From Novosphingobium hassiacum (GTDB lineage Bacteria > Pseudomonadota > Alphaproteobacteria > Sphingomonadales > Sphingomonadaceae): a stretch of 64,000 nucleotides of DNA. Each line of letters begins with the position of its first letter. Within the stretch, counting starts at the first letter, position 1. A program made the translations under genes and the position numbers. The notes under the pieces were generated by a model, which was given only the letters and a program-made list of their open reading frames with translations, searched no databases and was not told the DNA's origin. Positions 9,034 through 19,331 of this stretch are shown in pieces. The stretch is taken from positions 124,001 to 188,000 of the forward strand of contig NZ_JACICY010000007.1 in the NCBI RefSeq assembly GCF_014196055.1, given 5' to 3'.

Positions 9034-10208
9034 AGCGCGCGCCACGGTTATTTGTGTTAGCCGGTTGCTTGGCGTCGGTCTTTATCTCGCCGGCACGAGC
9101 TGGGAATGTCGTATTCGCCCGACCACCCTACGTAGGCGCGTATCAGCCGCAAGGCGTAGACGAACGCGGCCTATGGATGGAAATCGACGAGTACGAGCGC
9201 TCGTTGCAGCACTCGGCGAGAGTGCTGCGCGAGGCGTCGCTCGACGCTTTTCTGCGTAAGGTGATGTGCGACACGGTCGGCAGTGAACGGTGCGGATCGG
9301 TACGAATCTATGTCGTTAAAGACAGCTCCATGAATGCAGGCATGTTTCCGAACGGGATGATGCTGGTGAATACTGGCCTGCTCGCGCGGCTGCATTCGGA
9401 AGCGGAATTGGCTGCAATCTTTGGTCATGAGTTCGCGCATTTTGAGAAGCGGCATTCCCTAAACAAGTTTCTCGAGCGGCGCAGATCGAACGATTGGGCA
9501 AGCTGGATCGCGCTGGCGGGTGCAGCTGCAGCGGTAAATACAAACGATACGATCCGTGACCTGCGTATCGGGTTGATCGCCTTTACGCGGCTTCAGGAGA
9601 CAGAAGCAGACATACTCGCCGGTGGTCTCGTGGTCGGATCGCATTATCGGTTGCGCGCGTCGTATGTGTGGCTCCGTGTGATCGAGGAAGAGGATGCATT
9701 GCGGGCAGAGCGAGGTTTGCGCAAAATTCGTAGACTTGTTCCAGCGTTGTCAGACGACCACCCGACAAATGAACAGAGGTTCCTCTATTTTGCCAAGCAG
9801 GAGAGCGAGGTGGGGGATTGGGGCGAGGATGGGACCGAGGGGTATCGCGCCGCGACCAGCGTCGTTCTTCCCATCCTGTTCGACGCTTTGATCAAGGGCA
9901 ACGACTTTGCCGTTGCGGACTACGTCATCCGCTCGCGCGGCGAGGCGCTAGGTTGGGATGCACCTCTGCTGGCTTTGCGCGGCGATTTGTACCGGTTGCA
10001 CGGAAGTCCCCGCGATTTGGCGTCCGCTCAGGATTTTTATCAGCAGGCGATCGCCAAGCCTGAAGCGCCGTCATCGGCTTGGCGAGGATTGGGATTGGCC
10101 CAACTAAAGCTTGGCAATCCTGCCGGGCGCGACACTTTGGCGGATTTTCTGAAGCGTGACCCTGCCGCCCCCGACGCCAACATGCTCAAGATGCTGCTGG
10201 AGAATTGA
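9030..10208 (+). CDS. M48-family metallopeptidase, probable lipoprotein with TPR-like C-terminus
   Basis: This 392-residue protein starts at GTG 9030, inside the end of the preceding gene (GTGA overlap). The zinc motif HEFAH is at 133-137, and the third-ligand region ETEAD at 190-194. This is the arrangement of BepA/LoiP-type periplasmic M48 proteases, which act in outer-membrane protein quality control. A short N-terminal hydrophobic stretch ends LAGC (Cys13), compatible with a lipobox, although cleavage at ARA (residues 22-24) is the alternative. The last 110 residues are helical and TPR-like (LRGDLYRLHGSPRDLASAQ). The role is inferred from the family. Confidence 0.87.
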   Translation: MKRAPRLFVLAGCLASVFISPARAGNVVFARPPYVGAYQPQGVDERGLWMEIDEYERSLQHSARVLREASLDAFLRKVMCDTVGSERCGSVRIYVVKDSSMNAGMFPNGMMLVNTGLLARLHSEAELAAIFGHEFAHFEKRHSLNKFLERRRSNDWASWIALAGAAAAVNTNDTIRDLRIGLIAFTRLQETEADILAGGLVVGSHYRLRASYVWLRVIEEEDALRAERGLRKIRRLVPALSDDHPTNEQRFLYFAKQESEVGDWGEDGTEGYRAATSVVLPILFDALIKGNDFAVADYVIRSRGEALGWDAPLLALRGDLYRLHGSPRDLASAQDFYQQAIAKPEAPSSAWRGLGLAQLKLGNPAGRDTLADFLKRDPAAPDANMLKMLLEN

Positions 10209-10209
10209 A

Positions 10210-10803
10210 ATGAAGAGATTCTACGCACTTGCGCTCACTCTGGCGTTGGGCATGAGTGTCATTCCCACGGCGGCGCAAGCTGGCTGGAAACTCATTCCCG
10301 CTGACGCTTCGGTAAAGATTGGCACGATGGCGGTGACGCCGGGCACGGACTGGAATCAGGCAAGCGCACGTCCGGGTAAGCAAGGCGTGACATGGACGCA
10401 CGACGGCTTTGCCCTGAATCGATTTGATCTGTTCGCAGCCGTTCCGGGCGGCGCGACTGTCTATGCTGACAAGGACAAGAAGCGAAATCCGATGCCACGT
10501 TTCGAGAGCACGATGATGCTTCTCGAACTGGGGGACTTGTTCGAGCGCGTGTTCCGGGCGAAGGAACAGGCCGTCGAATTCACCAGGGATTCCGAAGAGC
10601 CTGCCAAATTGAGCGGGCATTCGGCAATGCAGATGCGGTACCGCTACATTACGCCGGACAGCCCCCTTCACCGCCAAGGGGTTGTGCGCATGGCCGTGGT
10701 CGAGGGTCGGCTGTACATCCTTAACTTCACCGGTCCATCGCTGCATTACTTCGACGACGGTGTGTCCGAGGCAATTGCCATCATGGACAGCGCAAAGTTC
10801 TGA
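10210..10803 (+). CDS. Exported protein of unknown function
   Basis: The ATG at 10210 lies one base after the M48 stop and opens a perfect signal peptide (MKRFYALALTLALGMSVIPTAAQA, cut near residue 24); earlier in-frame starts would bury it. The mature 173 residues show no recognised domain. Visible features are a WKLIP start, a central LLELGDLFERVF helix and a C-terminal VRMAVVEGRLYILNFTGPSLHYF block. It is the third gene of the exported cluster and is probably co-transcribed with the M48 protease. Confidence 0.8.
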   Translation: MKRFYALALTLALGMSVIPTAAQAGWKLIPADASVKIGTMAVTPGTDWNQASARPGKQGVTWTHDGFALNRFDLFAAVPGGATVYADKDKKRNPMPRFESTMMLLELGDLFERVFRAKEQAVEFTRDSEEPAKLSGHSAMQMRYRYITPDSPLHRQGVVRMAVVEGRLYILNFTGPSLHYFDDGVSEAIAIMDSAKF

Positions 10804-10845
10804 CGATTTTGGTGGAGTGACGCAGCACCCCACCAGCCGGTGCGA

Positions 10846-11145
10846 TCAAACCCGCGTCCCCTCCATAGGGAAGCTGCCGAACATGCCCGCTGTCACGGTG
10901 CCGGTCAGCGTGTCGCCTTCGATCGTGGCCTTGCAGTCGAGCGTCATCGGCATCGGCACGGTCATCTTCATCTGCCAGGTGATGGTGTTGCCATCGACCT
11001 TGCCGTTTTCCACGTCGATCGGGCCGGTCATGCCGGTATTGACGCCGGTGAAGCTGTCGCCGGTCGGTTCGTTGACCGTCAGGGTGCTGGTCTGATCGCC
11101 CATGGGGGTGTGGGTTACGCAAGTATAGGTGCCTGCAACTGACAT
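10846..11145 (-). CDS. Small beta-rich protein of unknown function (99 aa)
   Basis: A compact 99-residue protein without signal peptide. It alternates hydrophobic strands with Gly/Asn/Asp turns: MSVAGTYTCVTHTPMGDQ, TGDSFTGVN, VDGNTITWQMKMTVPMPM, EGDTLTGTVTAGMFGSFP. The pattern suggests a single small beta-barrel or sheet whose two halves repeat a GD-(S/T)-(F/L)-TG motif. I recall similar uncharacterised proteins in sphingomonads but no function. It is convergent with the exported cluster, with 42 bp between stops. Confidence 0.75.
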   Translation of the reverse strand: MSVAGTYTCVTHTPMGDQTSTLTVNEPTGDSFTGVNTGMTGPIDVENGKVDGNTITWQMKMTVPMPMTLDCKATIEGDTLTGTVTAGMFGSFPMEGTRV

Positions 11146-11243
11146 GGCGACTCTCCGCTCGGGTGTTGTTGGGTTAGTCTACCTACAGATGTGTCAATAG
11201 CAAGACGGCGTGTGGGAGGAAGCAGGAAGTCACCACCCCCCGG

Positions 11244-11349
11244 CCCCCTCCTCTGAAGAGGAGGGGGAGAAGGATCAAGAGTCCCCCTCTGAAGAGGAGG
11301 GGGAGAAGGATCGAGCGTCCCCCCCTCTGAAGAGGAGGGGGAAGGGAGC
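11244..11349. repeat. Three tandem copies of a palindromic unit of about 35 bp
   Basis: Three near-identical units (about 11244-11280, 11281-11316, 11317-11349) each contain CCCCCTCTGAAGAGGAGGGGG-type palindromes (arms CCCCCTC and GAGGGGG around TGAAGAG), followed by GAGAAGGATC. The array fills the 203-bp gap before the end of the M16 peptidase gene. It is a REP-like array related in design to the palindromes elsewhere in the window, not a coding region. Confidence 0.85.
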
Positions 11350-14204
11350 TACTTGGCTTCGGCGACTTCCTCGATGGGCAGGCCGAGCTGGGCGAGTTGG
11401 GGCTTTACCTTGGCGGCATCGCCAACCACGACCCAGACCATGCTGTCGCTCGAGATCTTTGCACGGAAGTCCTTGTCGGCCTGGGCCGGGGTCATCTTCT
11501 CGTAGCGGGCGGCCAGCGTCTCGTAATAGTTGTCGGGGCGCTTGTAGGTGACGATCTTGGCGAGACCCTCGAGCACCGCGCCGCTGGTCTCGAACATGCC
11601 GGGAAGCTCGCGTGCGCTGCCCTTGGTCGACCAGTCGAGTTCAGCAGCGCTGACTCCCTTTGTGCCGACGAAGGCGTCGATTTGCTTGCGGATCTCGGCG
11701 ATCGCAGCGCCGGTCTGGTCGGTCTGGACAGGCGCGATGATCTGGAACTTGACCCGGTCGAGCGGCGCAGTGACGCCGTTGAAGGTGCCGTAGCTCCAGC
11801 CCTTGTCCTCGCGCAGGTTCATGTTGATCCGGCCGAGGAAATTGCCGCCGAGGATGTCGTTGGCGGTGTTCAGCGTCACCAGATCGTCGGTGCCCTTGGC
11901 GTCGATGACCTTGCCCGCCTGGATGAACGACTGCGGCGAGCCGGGGCGGTCGACGAGAATCACGCGCGCTTTCTGCGCCGGGATCGCGACCGAGAAGTCC
12001 TTGGTCGGTCGCGCCATGCGGTTGGACTTCCAGCTGCCGAACGAGCCGTCGAGCATCTTGACGACCTGATCGAGCGTGGTGTCGCCGACGACGAAGATCT
12101 GCGCGGTGTCCGGGCGGAACCAGCGCGCGTGGAACGCGGCGAGATCGGCGCGGGACAGCGTCTTGACCACCGCCGGATCGCCGGTGCCACTGGGGGGAAA
12201 GGCATAAGGGTGTTGCGTGCCGTAGAGCGTCGGATTGAGCACGCGCGCTGCCAATGACTGGGGGTTCTTCATCTCAGCAGCGATGCCAGCCAGTTGCTGG
12301 GTGCGGACGCGCTCCAGTTCGGTGGGGTCGAGCGCGGGGTGCAGCACGACGTCCGACAACAGTCCCAGCGAGGGGGCAAGGTTGGAAGACAGCGCATCGA
12401 GCTGGAACGAGGTGGTGTCGGTGTTGGCTGACAGACTGATGACCGCGCCGAGGCGTTCGCGTTCGCGTGCAAGGGCCGAACTGTCGAGCTTTTCGGTGCC
12501 TTCGTTCATCAGGCTAAGCAGCAGCGACTGCGTGCCCAGAGCCGACTTCGGATCGGCGGCATAGCCCGCATCGAAGCTGACGCGGACGGCGACGGTAGGC
12601 ACGGCGGCGCGGCGTGCGAAGAACACCGGGATGCCGTTCTTGAGCGTGGCGCGTTCGATCGAGGGGAAATCGAGCGGGGCCAGTTCACCCACGGCGGGCA
12701 GCTTCGAACGGTCAGCCTTGGCGACGCTGGAGGCAGGCGCGCCCTTGGCCTGCATGTCCGGATCGCGGAAGTAGGCCGGGCGGTTGCCGGTCGCTTCGTT
12801 GGTGTAGAAGCCACCACGGCCCTCGCCGCCTTCGACGCGTGCGCCGGGTTCGACGGTCAGGGCAAAGGCGGGGCGGGTAAGCCACTTCTGCATTGCCGCC
12901 GCAACTTCACCCGGCTTCATCGCGGCGATACGGGCGAGCTCCTTGCGGTAATGCTCGGGATCACCGTTGTAGAGCAGCCCTTCGGCCAGTGTCGGCGCCT
13001 TGCCGCTGCCGCTGCCGGTGCGTTCGAGGCCACGGATTTCTCCAGCGGTCGCGCTGGTCGCAGCGCGGAGCATCTCGTCGGCGCTGGGGCCTTCTTTCAC
13101 GAACTGCGCAATAGCGGCATCGAGCGCGGCGGCGACCTTGGCCGGGTCCTGCCCCGGGGTGACGTCGGCCTTGACGACGAATTGAGCTGCCTGCGCAAAG
13201 ATTTCCGCGTCGGCGGACACCGCGACGGCGACCTTCTGCTGGCGCACCAGCGCATCGTCCAGACGTGACGAGGCGAGGCCGCCGAGAACCGATGCCGCAA
13301 GGTCGAGAGGCAGGTAGTCGGGATTGTCGAGGCCGGGAACCGCCCACATGCGGTAGATACGCGTGGTGGCGACCTGGTCCTTGATCGTCTTGGCAAGCGG
13401 GGCGGGCAGGGTCGGCACGGGAGCGCTGACCGGCTTTACCGACGGGCCTGAAGGGATATCGCCGAACCATTTGGTGACCTTGGCCTTGGCGGTTGCAAGG
13501 TCGATATCGCCCGAGAGTGCGAGGATCGCGTTGTTGGGGCCGTAGTGATCCTTGAACCAGCCCTTCACGTCATCGAGGCTGGCAGAATCGAGGTCCGCCA
13601 TCGAGCCGATGGTCGAGTGATGGTAGGGGTGGCCCGAGGGGTAGAGGTTTTCGAGCTGCTCGTATTCGACCATGCCGAACGGGTTGTTGTCACCTTGGCG
13701 CTTCTCGTTCTGGACGACCTTGCGCTGGTTATCGAGTACTGCTTGCGTTACCGCGCCGAGCAGGTGCCCCATGCGGTCGCTCTCCATCATCAGCGTCATG
13801 TCGAGCGCGGCGGTGGGGACGGTTTCGAAGTAGTTGGTGCGATCGAACCAGGTCGTGCCGTTAAGATCGGTCGCGCCGACCTGCTGGAGCGGCTGGAAGA
13901 AATCGCCCGGCACGTTCTCGGTGCCGTTGAACATCAGGTGTTCGAACAGGTGCGCGAAGCCGGTCTTGCCCTTGGGTTCGTTTTTCGAGCCAACCCCGTA
14001 CCAGACGGACAGGGCGACGACCGGCGCCTTGCGGTCGGTGTTGACCAACACGGTCAGGCCATTGTCGAGCTTGAAGCTTTCGTAAGGGATCGTGACCTTC
14101 GACACGAGGTCGGCAAGCGGGGCGGGCTTTGCTTCCTGGGCGATGACGTGCGTTGGTGCGGCGATGGCAATGGCGAGCAGGCTGGCGGAGATGAAACGCT
14201 GCAT
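11349..14204 (-). CDS. M16-family (pitrilysin-type) zinc peptidase, exported
   Basis: The ATG at 14204 opens a signal peptide (MQRFISASLLAIAIAAPTHVIAQ), giving a 951-residue protein; the 45 residues upstream in frame are not protein-like. The N-terminal half has the inverted zinc motif HLFEH (85-89) in GFAHLFEHLMFNGT and a downstream acidic ligand region near NEKRQGDNNPFG. The C-terminal half is the second, non-catalytic M16 pair with PHPYAFPPSGTGDPA. Such two-module M16 proteins sit in the periplasm and degrade small peptides. It is divergent from the M28 peptidase gene across 215 bp. Confidence 0.93.
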   Translation of the reverse strand: MQRFISASLLAIAIAAPTHVIAQEAKPAPLADLVSKVTIPYESFKLDNGLTVLVNTDRKAPVVALSVWYGVGSKNEPKGKTGFAHLFEHLMFNGTENVPGDFFQPLQQVGATDLNGTTWFDRTNYFETVPTAALDMTLMMESDRMGHLLGAVTQAVLDNQRKVVQNEKRQGDNNPFGMVEYEQLENLYPSGHPYHHSTIGSMADLDSASLDDVKGWFKDHYGPNNAILALSGDIDLATAKAKVTKWFGDIPSGPSVKPVSAPVPTLPAPLAKTIKDQVATTRIYRMWAVPGLDNPDYLPLDLAASVLGGLASSRLDDALVRQQKVAVAVSADAEIFAQAAQFVVKADVTPGQDPAKVAAALDAAIAQFVKEGPSADEMLRAATSATAGEIRGLERTGSGSGKAPTLAEGLLYNGDPEHYRKELARIAAMKPGEVAAAMQKWLTRPAFALTVEPGARVEGGEGRGGFYTNEATGNRPAYFRDPDMQAKGAPASSVAKADRSKLPAVGELAPLDFPSIERATLKNGIPVFFARRAAVPTVAVRVSFDAGYAADPKSALGTQSLLLSLMNEGTEKLDSSALARERERLGAVISLSANTDTTSFQLDALSSNLAPSLGLLSDVVLHPALDPTELERVRTQQLAGIAAEMKNPQSLAARVLNPTLYGTQHPYAFPPSGTGDPAVVKTLSRADLAAFHARWFRPDTAQIFVVGDTTLDQVVKMLDGSFGSWKSNRMARPTKDFSVAIPAQKARVILVDRPGSPQSFIQAGKVIDAKGTDDLVTLNTANDILGGNFLGRINMNLREDKGWSYGTFNGVTAPLDRVKFQIIAPVQTDQTGAAIAEIRKQIDAFVGTKGVSAAELDWSTKGSARELPGMFETSGAVLEGLAKIVTYKRPDNYYETLAARYEKMTPAQADKDFRAKISSDSMVWVVVGDAAKVKPQLAQLGLPIEEVAEAK

Positions 14205-14419
14205 GATGTTCCCGAATTTGGTCGTGACTCCAAGGGGCGCCACGCGATGAAGGCAGTTGTTCCAGAACATTTCCGGCCTGAACAGAGCCGGAATAGGTTG
14301 CTCCAGATTTAGTTTGTGAAGAAACTTCTTTGTGCGCATTCTCGCGTGCGCGCAAGCGGACCGACCGAAACCGGAAGGGGCCGCTTGGACCCGTTTCGAC
14401 CAACGACAAAGAGAGACCG

Positions 14420-16039
14420 ATGAACGTCAAGCCAGCCCTTCTTGCCGCCCTGCTCGTTACTGTGGCGACGCCTGTCTACGCGCAGGAACCGACTTTCGAT
14501 CCCGACGCCGTGCGGGCGCATGTCACCTTTCTGGCCGACGACCTGCTGGAAGGCCGCGATACCGGTTCGCGCGGGTACGACATCGCGGCCAACTATGTAG
14601 CCTCCCAGTTCACGATGATGGGGCTCAAGCCCGCCGCACCCGATGGCACATTCTTCCAGAAGCTTACCGTTCGCGAGGCGCGGTTGGATGGTGCGCCAAA
14701 GCTGACGCTGACCTTTGGCGGCAAGGACACGGTGCTGTCCGACACTGCGCAGGTGCTGGTGCGGCCGAGCCTTGGCGACAAGGCGGTCACGCTCGATGCG
14801 CCGATGGTGTTTGCAGGCTTCGGCTTCGATCGGCCCGATCTTGGCTTCGACGATTACAGGGGGTTGGACGTCAAGGGCAAGATCGTTGTCGTGCTGACCG
14901 GCTTTCCCAAGGGCATGCCGAGCGAGCTTGGCGCGCATCTCAATTCGGACAAGGCCGTGATGGCGATGAAGCGTGGCGCGGTTGCCGTGATCTCGGTGCC
15001 GACCAACGAGGACACCGCGCGACGTCCTTGGGACAAGCGCGTTGCGATTTCCGATGGTCCCTCCAAGGGATGGGTCGGGAGCGACGGCAAGGCTTTCAGC
15101 CGCGCACCGGGCATCAAGGCTTCGATCACACTCAATCCCGATGCCGCCACGCCGCTGTTTGCTGCGGCTAAAAAGCCCTTGGCCAAGATTCTGGCAGAGG
15201 CCGACAAGAAGGGCGGGCGGCCCAAGGGCTTTGCGCTGCCGGGCAAGGCGAGCCTGACGCTGGCGAGCACGTGGAAGGACGTGATCAGCGAGAACGTGGT
15301 CGCGATGCTGCCGGGTAGCGATCCGAAGCTGGCTGGTGAATTCGTCGGTATGACGGCACACCTCGATCACATCGGAATTCACGGCAAGGGCGAGGACACG
15401 CTCCACAACGGCGCGATGGACAACGCTTCGGGCGTGGCGACGATGATCGAAGTGGCCAAGGCGGTGGCGAAAGACCGTCCACGCCGTTCGGTGCTTTTTG
15501 CGGCGCTGACGGGAGAGGAAGGCGGGTTGATCGGATCGGACTACCTCGCGCGCCATCCCGTTGCGAAAAGCGATCTGGTGGCGGTCGTCAACTTCGACAT
15601 GCCGGTGCTGACGTACATGTTCTCGGACGTGGTGGCGTTCGGCGCGGAGAATTCGACGATGGGGCCGATCGTGGCCGAAGCGGCGAAGAAAGCGGGCATC
15701 AAGCTTTCGCCCGACCCGATGCCCGAGGAAGGGCTGTTCACGCGTTCGGATCACTACCGCTTCGTCCAGCAGGGCGTGCCTGCCGTGTTCATGATGACCG
15801 GGTTTGCAGGGCCGGGTGAAAAGGCGTTCCGCGACTTCCTCAAAACCCATTACCACCAGCCGAGCGACGACCTGAAGCTGCCGTTCAACTGGGATGCGGG
15901 GGCGCTGTTTGCCAAGGTGAATTACTTCACGGTGCTGGGCCTCGCGAACGGGGACGAGCGGCCGAAGTGGTACGCGAACAGCTTTTTCGGCAAGGAATTC
16001 GCGCCGGGTGCGGCCAAGGCGGATGCTCCGGCGAAGTAA
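14420..16039 (+). CDS. M28-family zinc aminopeptidase with PA domain, exported
   Basis: The ATG at 14420 gives a signal peptide (MNVKPALLAALLVTVATPVYAQ) and 539 residues. A PA-type insert lies between the N-terminal segment and the catalytic core. Metal-site motifs are in order: AHLDH (His314, Asp316), MDNASG (Asp334) and TGEEGG (Glu366-367), with a late His in RSDHYRFVQQG. M28 enzymes release N-terminal residues from peptides using two zinc ions. With the divergent M16 peptidase it suggests a paired periplasmic peptide-degradation locus sharing the control region 14205-14419, in which I see no obvious operator. Confidence 0.93.
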   Translation: MNVKPALLAALLVTVATPVYAQEPTFDPDAVRAHVTFLADDLLEGRDTGSRGYDIAANYVASQFTMMGLKPAAPDGTFFQKLTVREARLDGAPKLTLTFGGKDTVLSDTAQVLVRPSLGDKAVTLDAPMVFAGFGFDRPDLGFDDYRGLDVKGKIVVVLTGFPKGMPSELGAHLNSDKAVMAMKRGAVAVISVPTNEDTARRPWDKRVAISDGPSKGWVGSDGKAFSRAPGIKASITLNPDAATPLFAAAKKPLAKILAEADKKGGRPKGFALPGKASLTLASTWKDVISENVVAMLPGSDPKLAGEFVGMTAHLDHIGIHGKGEDTLHNGAMDNASGVATMIEVAKAVAKDRPRRSVLFAALTGEEGGLIGSDYLARHPVAKSDLVAVVNFDMPVLTYMFSDVVAFGAENSTMGPIVAEAAKKAGIKLSPDPMPEEGLFTRSDHYRFVQQGVPAVFMMTGFAGPGEKAFRDFLKTHYHQPSDDLKLPFNWDAGALFAKVNYFTVLGLANGDERPKWYANSFFGKEFAPGAAKADAPAK

Positions 16040-16049
16040 GCACTTTGCT

Positions 16050-16174
16050 GTTTCACGCAGAGCCGCAGAGAAGAAGGGAGACGCGGAGGAAGAAATCCAA
16101 GCTGGCCTATGGCTCAGCCACGACCAATTCCTCTTCTCCGCGTCTCCCTTTCTCTCGGCGTCCCTGCGTGAAAC
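16050..16174. repeat. Inverted-repeat element, about 42-bp arms
   Basis: The left arm (16050-16091, starting GTTTCACGCAGAGCCGC) and the right arm (16130-16174, ending CCCTGCGTGAAAC) are complementary over about 42 bp with several mismatches, around a 38-bp loop. The arm design (TTTC.CGCAGAG) recurs in the nested element at 55994-56149. The element sits between the M28 peptidase gene and clpB. The remaining gap, 16175-16294, should carry the clpB promoter, but I cannot mark a convincing heat-shock box. Confidence 0.8.
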
Positions 16175-16294
16175 CCTTCTTGCGTTCGATCAACACAACG
16201 CCCCGTATCGAGTGCTATCGCACTTTCGTCGGCGTGGCCCTTGTGTTGCGCAAAAGCCACACCATGTTCTGCGCAACAGGAGGACACTCAAGTT

Positions 16295-18874
<2,580 letters not shown>

Positions 18875-18881
18875 TAAAAAT

Positions 18882-18907
18882 GGGGCGGTCCTGCGAAGGA
18901 CCGCCCC
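18882..18907. terminator. Bidirectional terminator between clpB and the TonB-domain gene
   Basis: An 11-bp perfect stem, GGGGCGGTCCT (18882-18892) with AGGACCGCCCC (18897-18907), closes a GCGA loop. Reading leftward it is followed by ATTTTTA, a good U-tract for the minus-strand gene. Reading rightward the U-tract is weak, so termination of clpB may be less efficient. Confidence 0.85.
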
Positions 18908-18949
18908 AGTCTTGCTGACCGGCAGGGGTAGACCGGTACAGATGTCGGA

Positions 18950-19294
18950 TTAGAGCAGTTTCCACGTCAATGGCACGACCAGCGCCGTCGCTCCGCCGGG
19001 CGGGGGCGGAACCGAGCCGGCACGCGTGGTCATCGACAGCGCTTCCTTGTCGAGTGTAGCCGAACCCGACGGCGCGACCAGTTCGGCGCGTTCGATCGCG
19101 CCACCGGCACCGACGTAAATCTTGACACGGGCCGTCCCTTCCTCGCCGCGCATCTGCGCCGAGCGTGGGTAAGTCTGCTTGGATGCGATGATGCGCGTCA
19201 CCTGGCGTTGCCAGTCTGCTGCCTGTGCAAACGCGGCAGTCGTGGTCAGCGCCAGCGCAGTCACGCCGAGGACAAACTTTCCGATCATTTTCAT
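18950..19294 (-). CDS. Exported TonB C-terminal-domain protein
   Basis: The ATG at 19294 opens a cleavable signal peptide (MKMIGKFVLGVTALALTTTAAFAQ) and a 114-residue protein. The mature part matches the TonB C-terminal fold, with YPRSAQMRGEEGTARVKIYVG then a VVPLTWKLL end. Canonical TonB has an uncleaved membrane anchor and a Pro-rich spacer; neither is present here. It therefore cannot span from the ExbBD complex to the outer membrane by itself and is better regarded as a TonB-like periplasmic protein. It lies 37 bp downstream of the chemoreceptor gene and may be in its transcript. Confidence 0.85.
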   Translation of the reverse strand: MKMIGKFVLGVTALALTTTAAFAQAADWQRQVTRIIASKQTYPRSAQMRGEEGTARVKIYVGAGGAIERAELVAPSGSATLDKEALSMTTRAGSVPPPPGGATALVVPLTWKLL

Positions 19295-19331
19295 TGGCTT
19301 ATATCCTTGTACATGGTTGAGGAAAGGCGAG

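Noticed and set aside
11244..11349. CRISPR array
   Set aside because: The units are contiguous palindromes without unique spacers of constant length and there are no cas genes.
16175..16294. Heat-shock (sigma-32) promoter before clpB
   Set aside because: A CTTGTG and a CCACACCAT are present, but spacing and match to the consensus are too poor to call.
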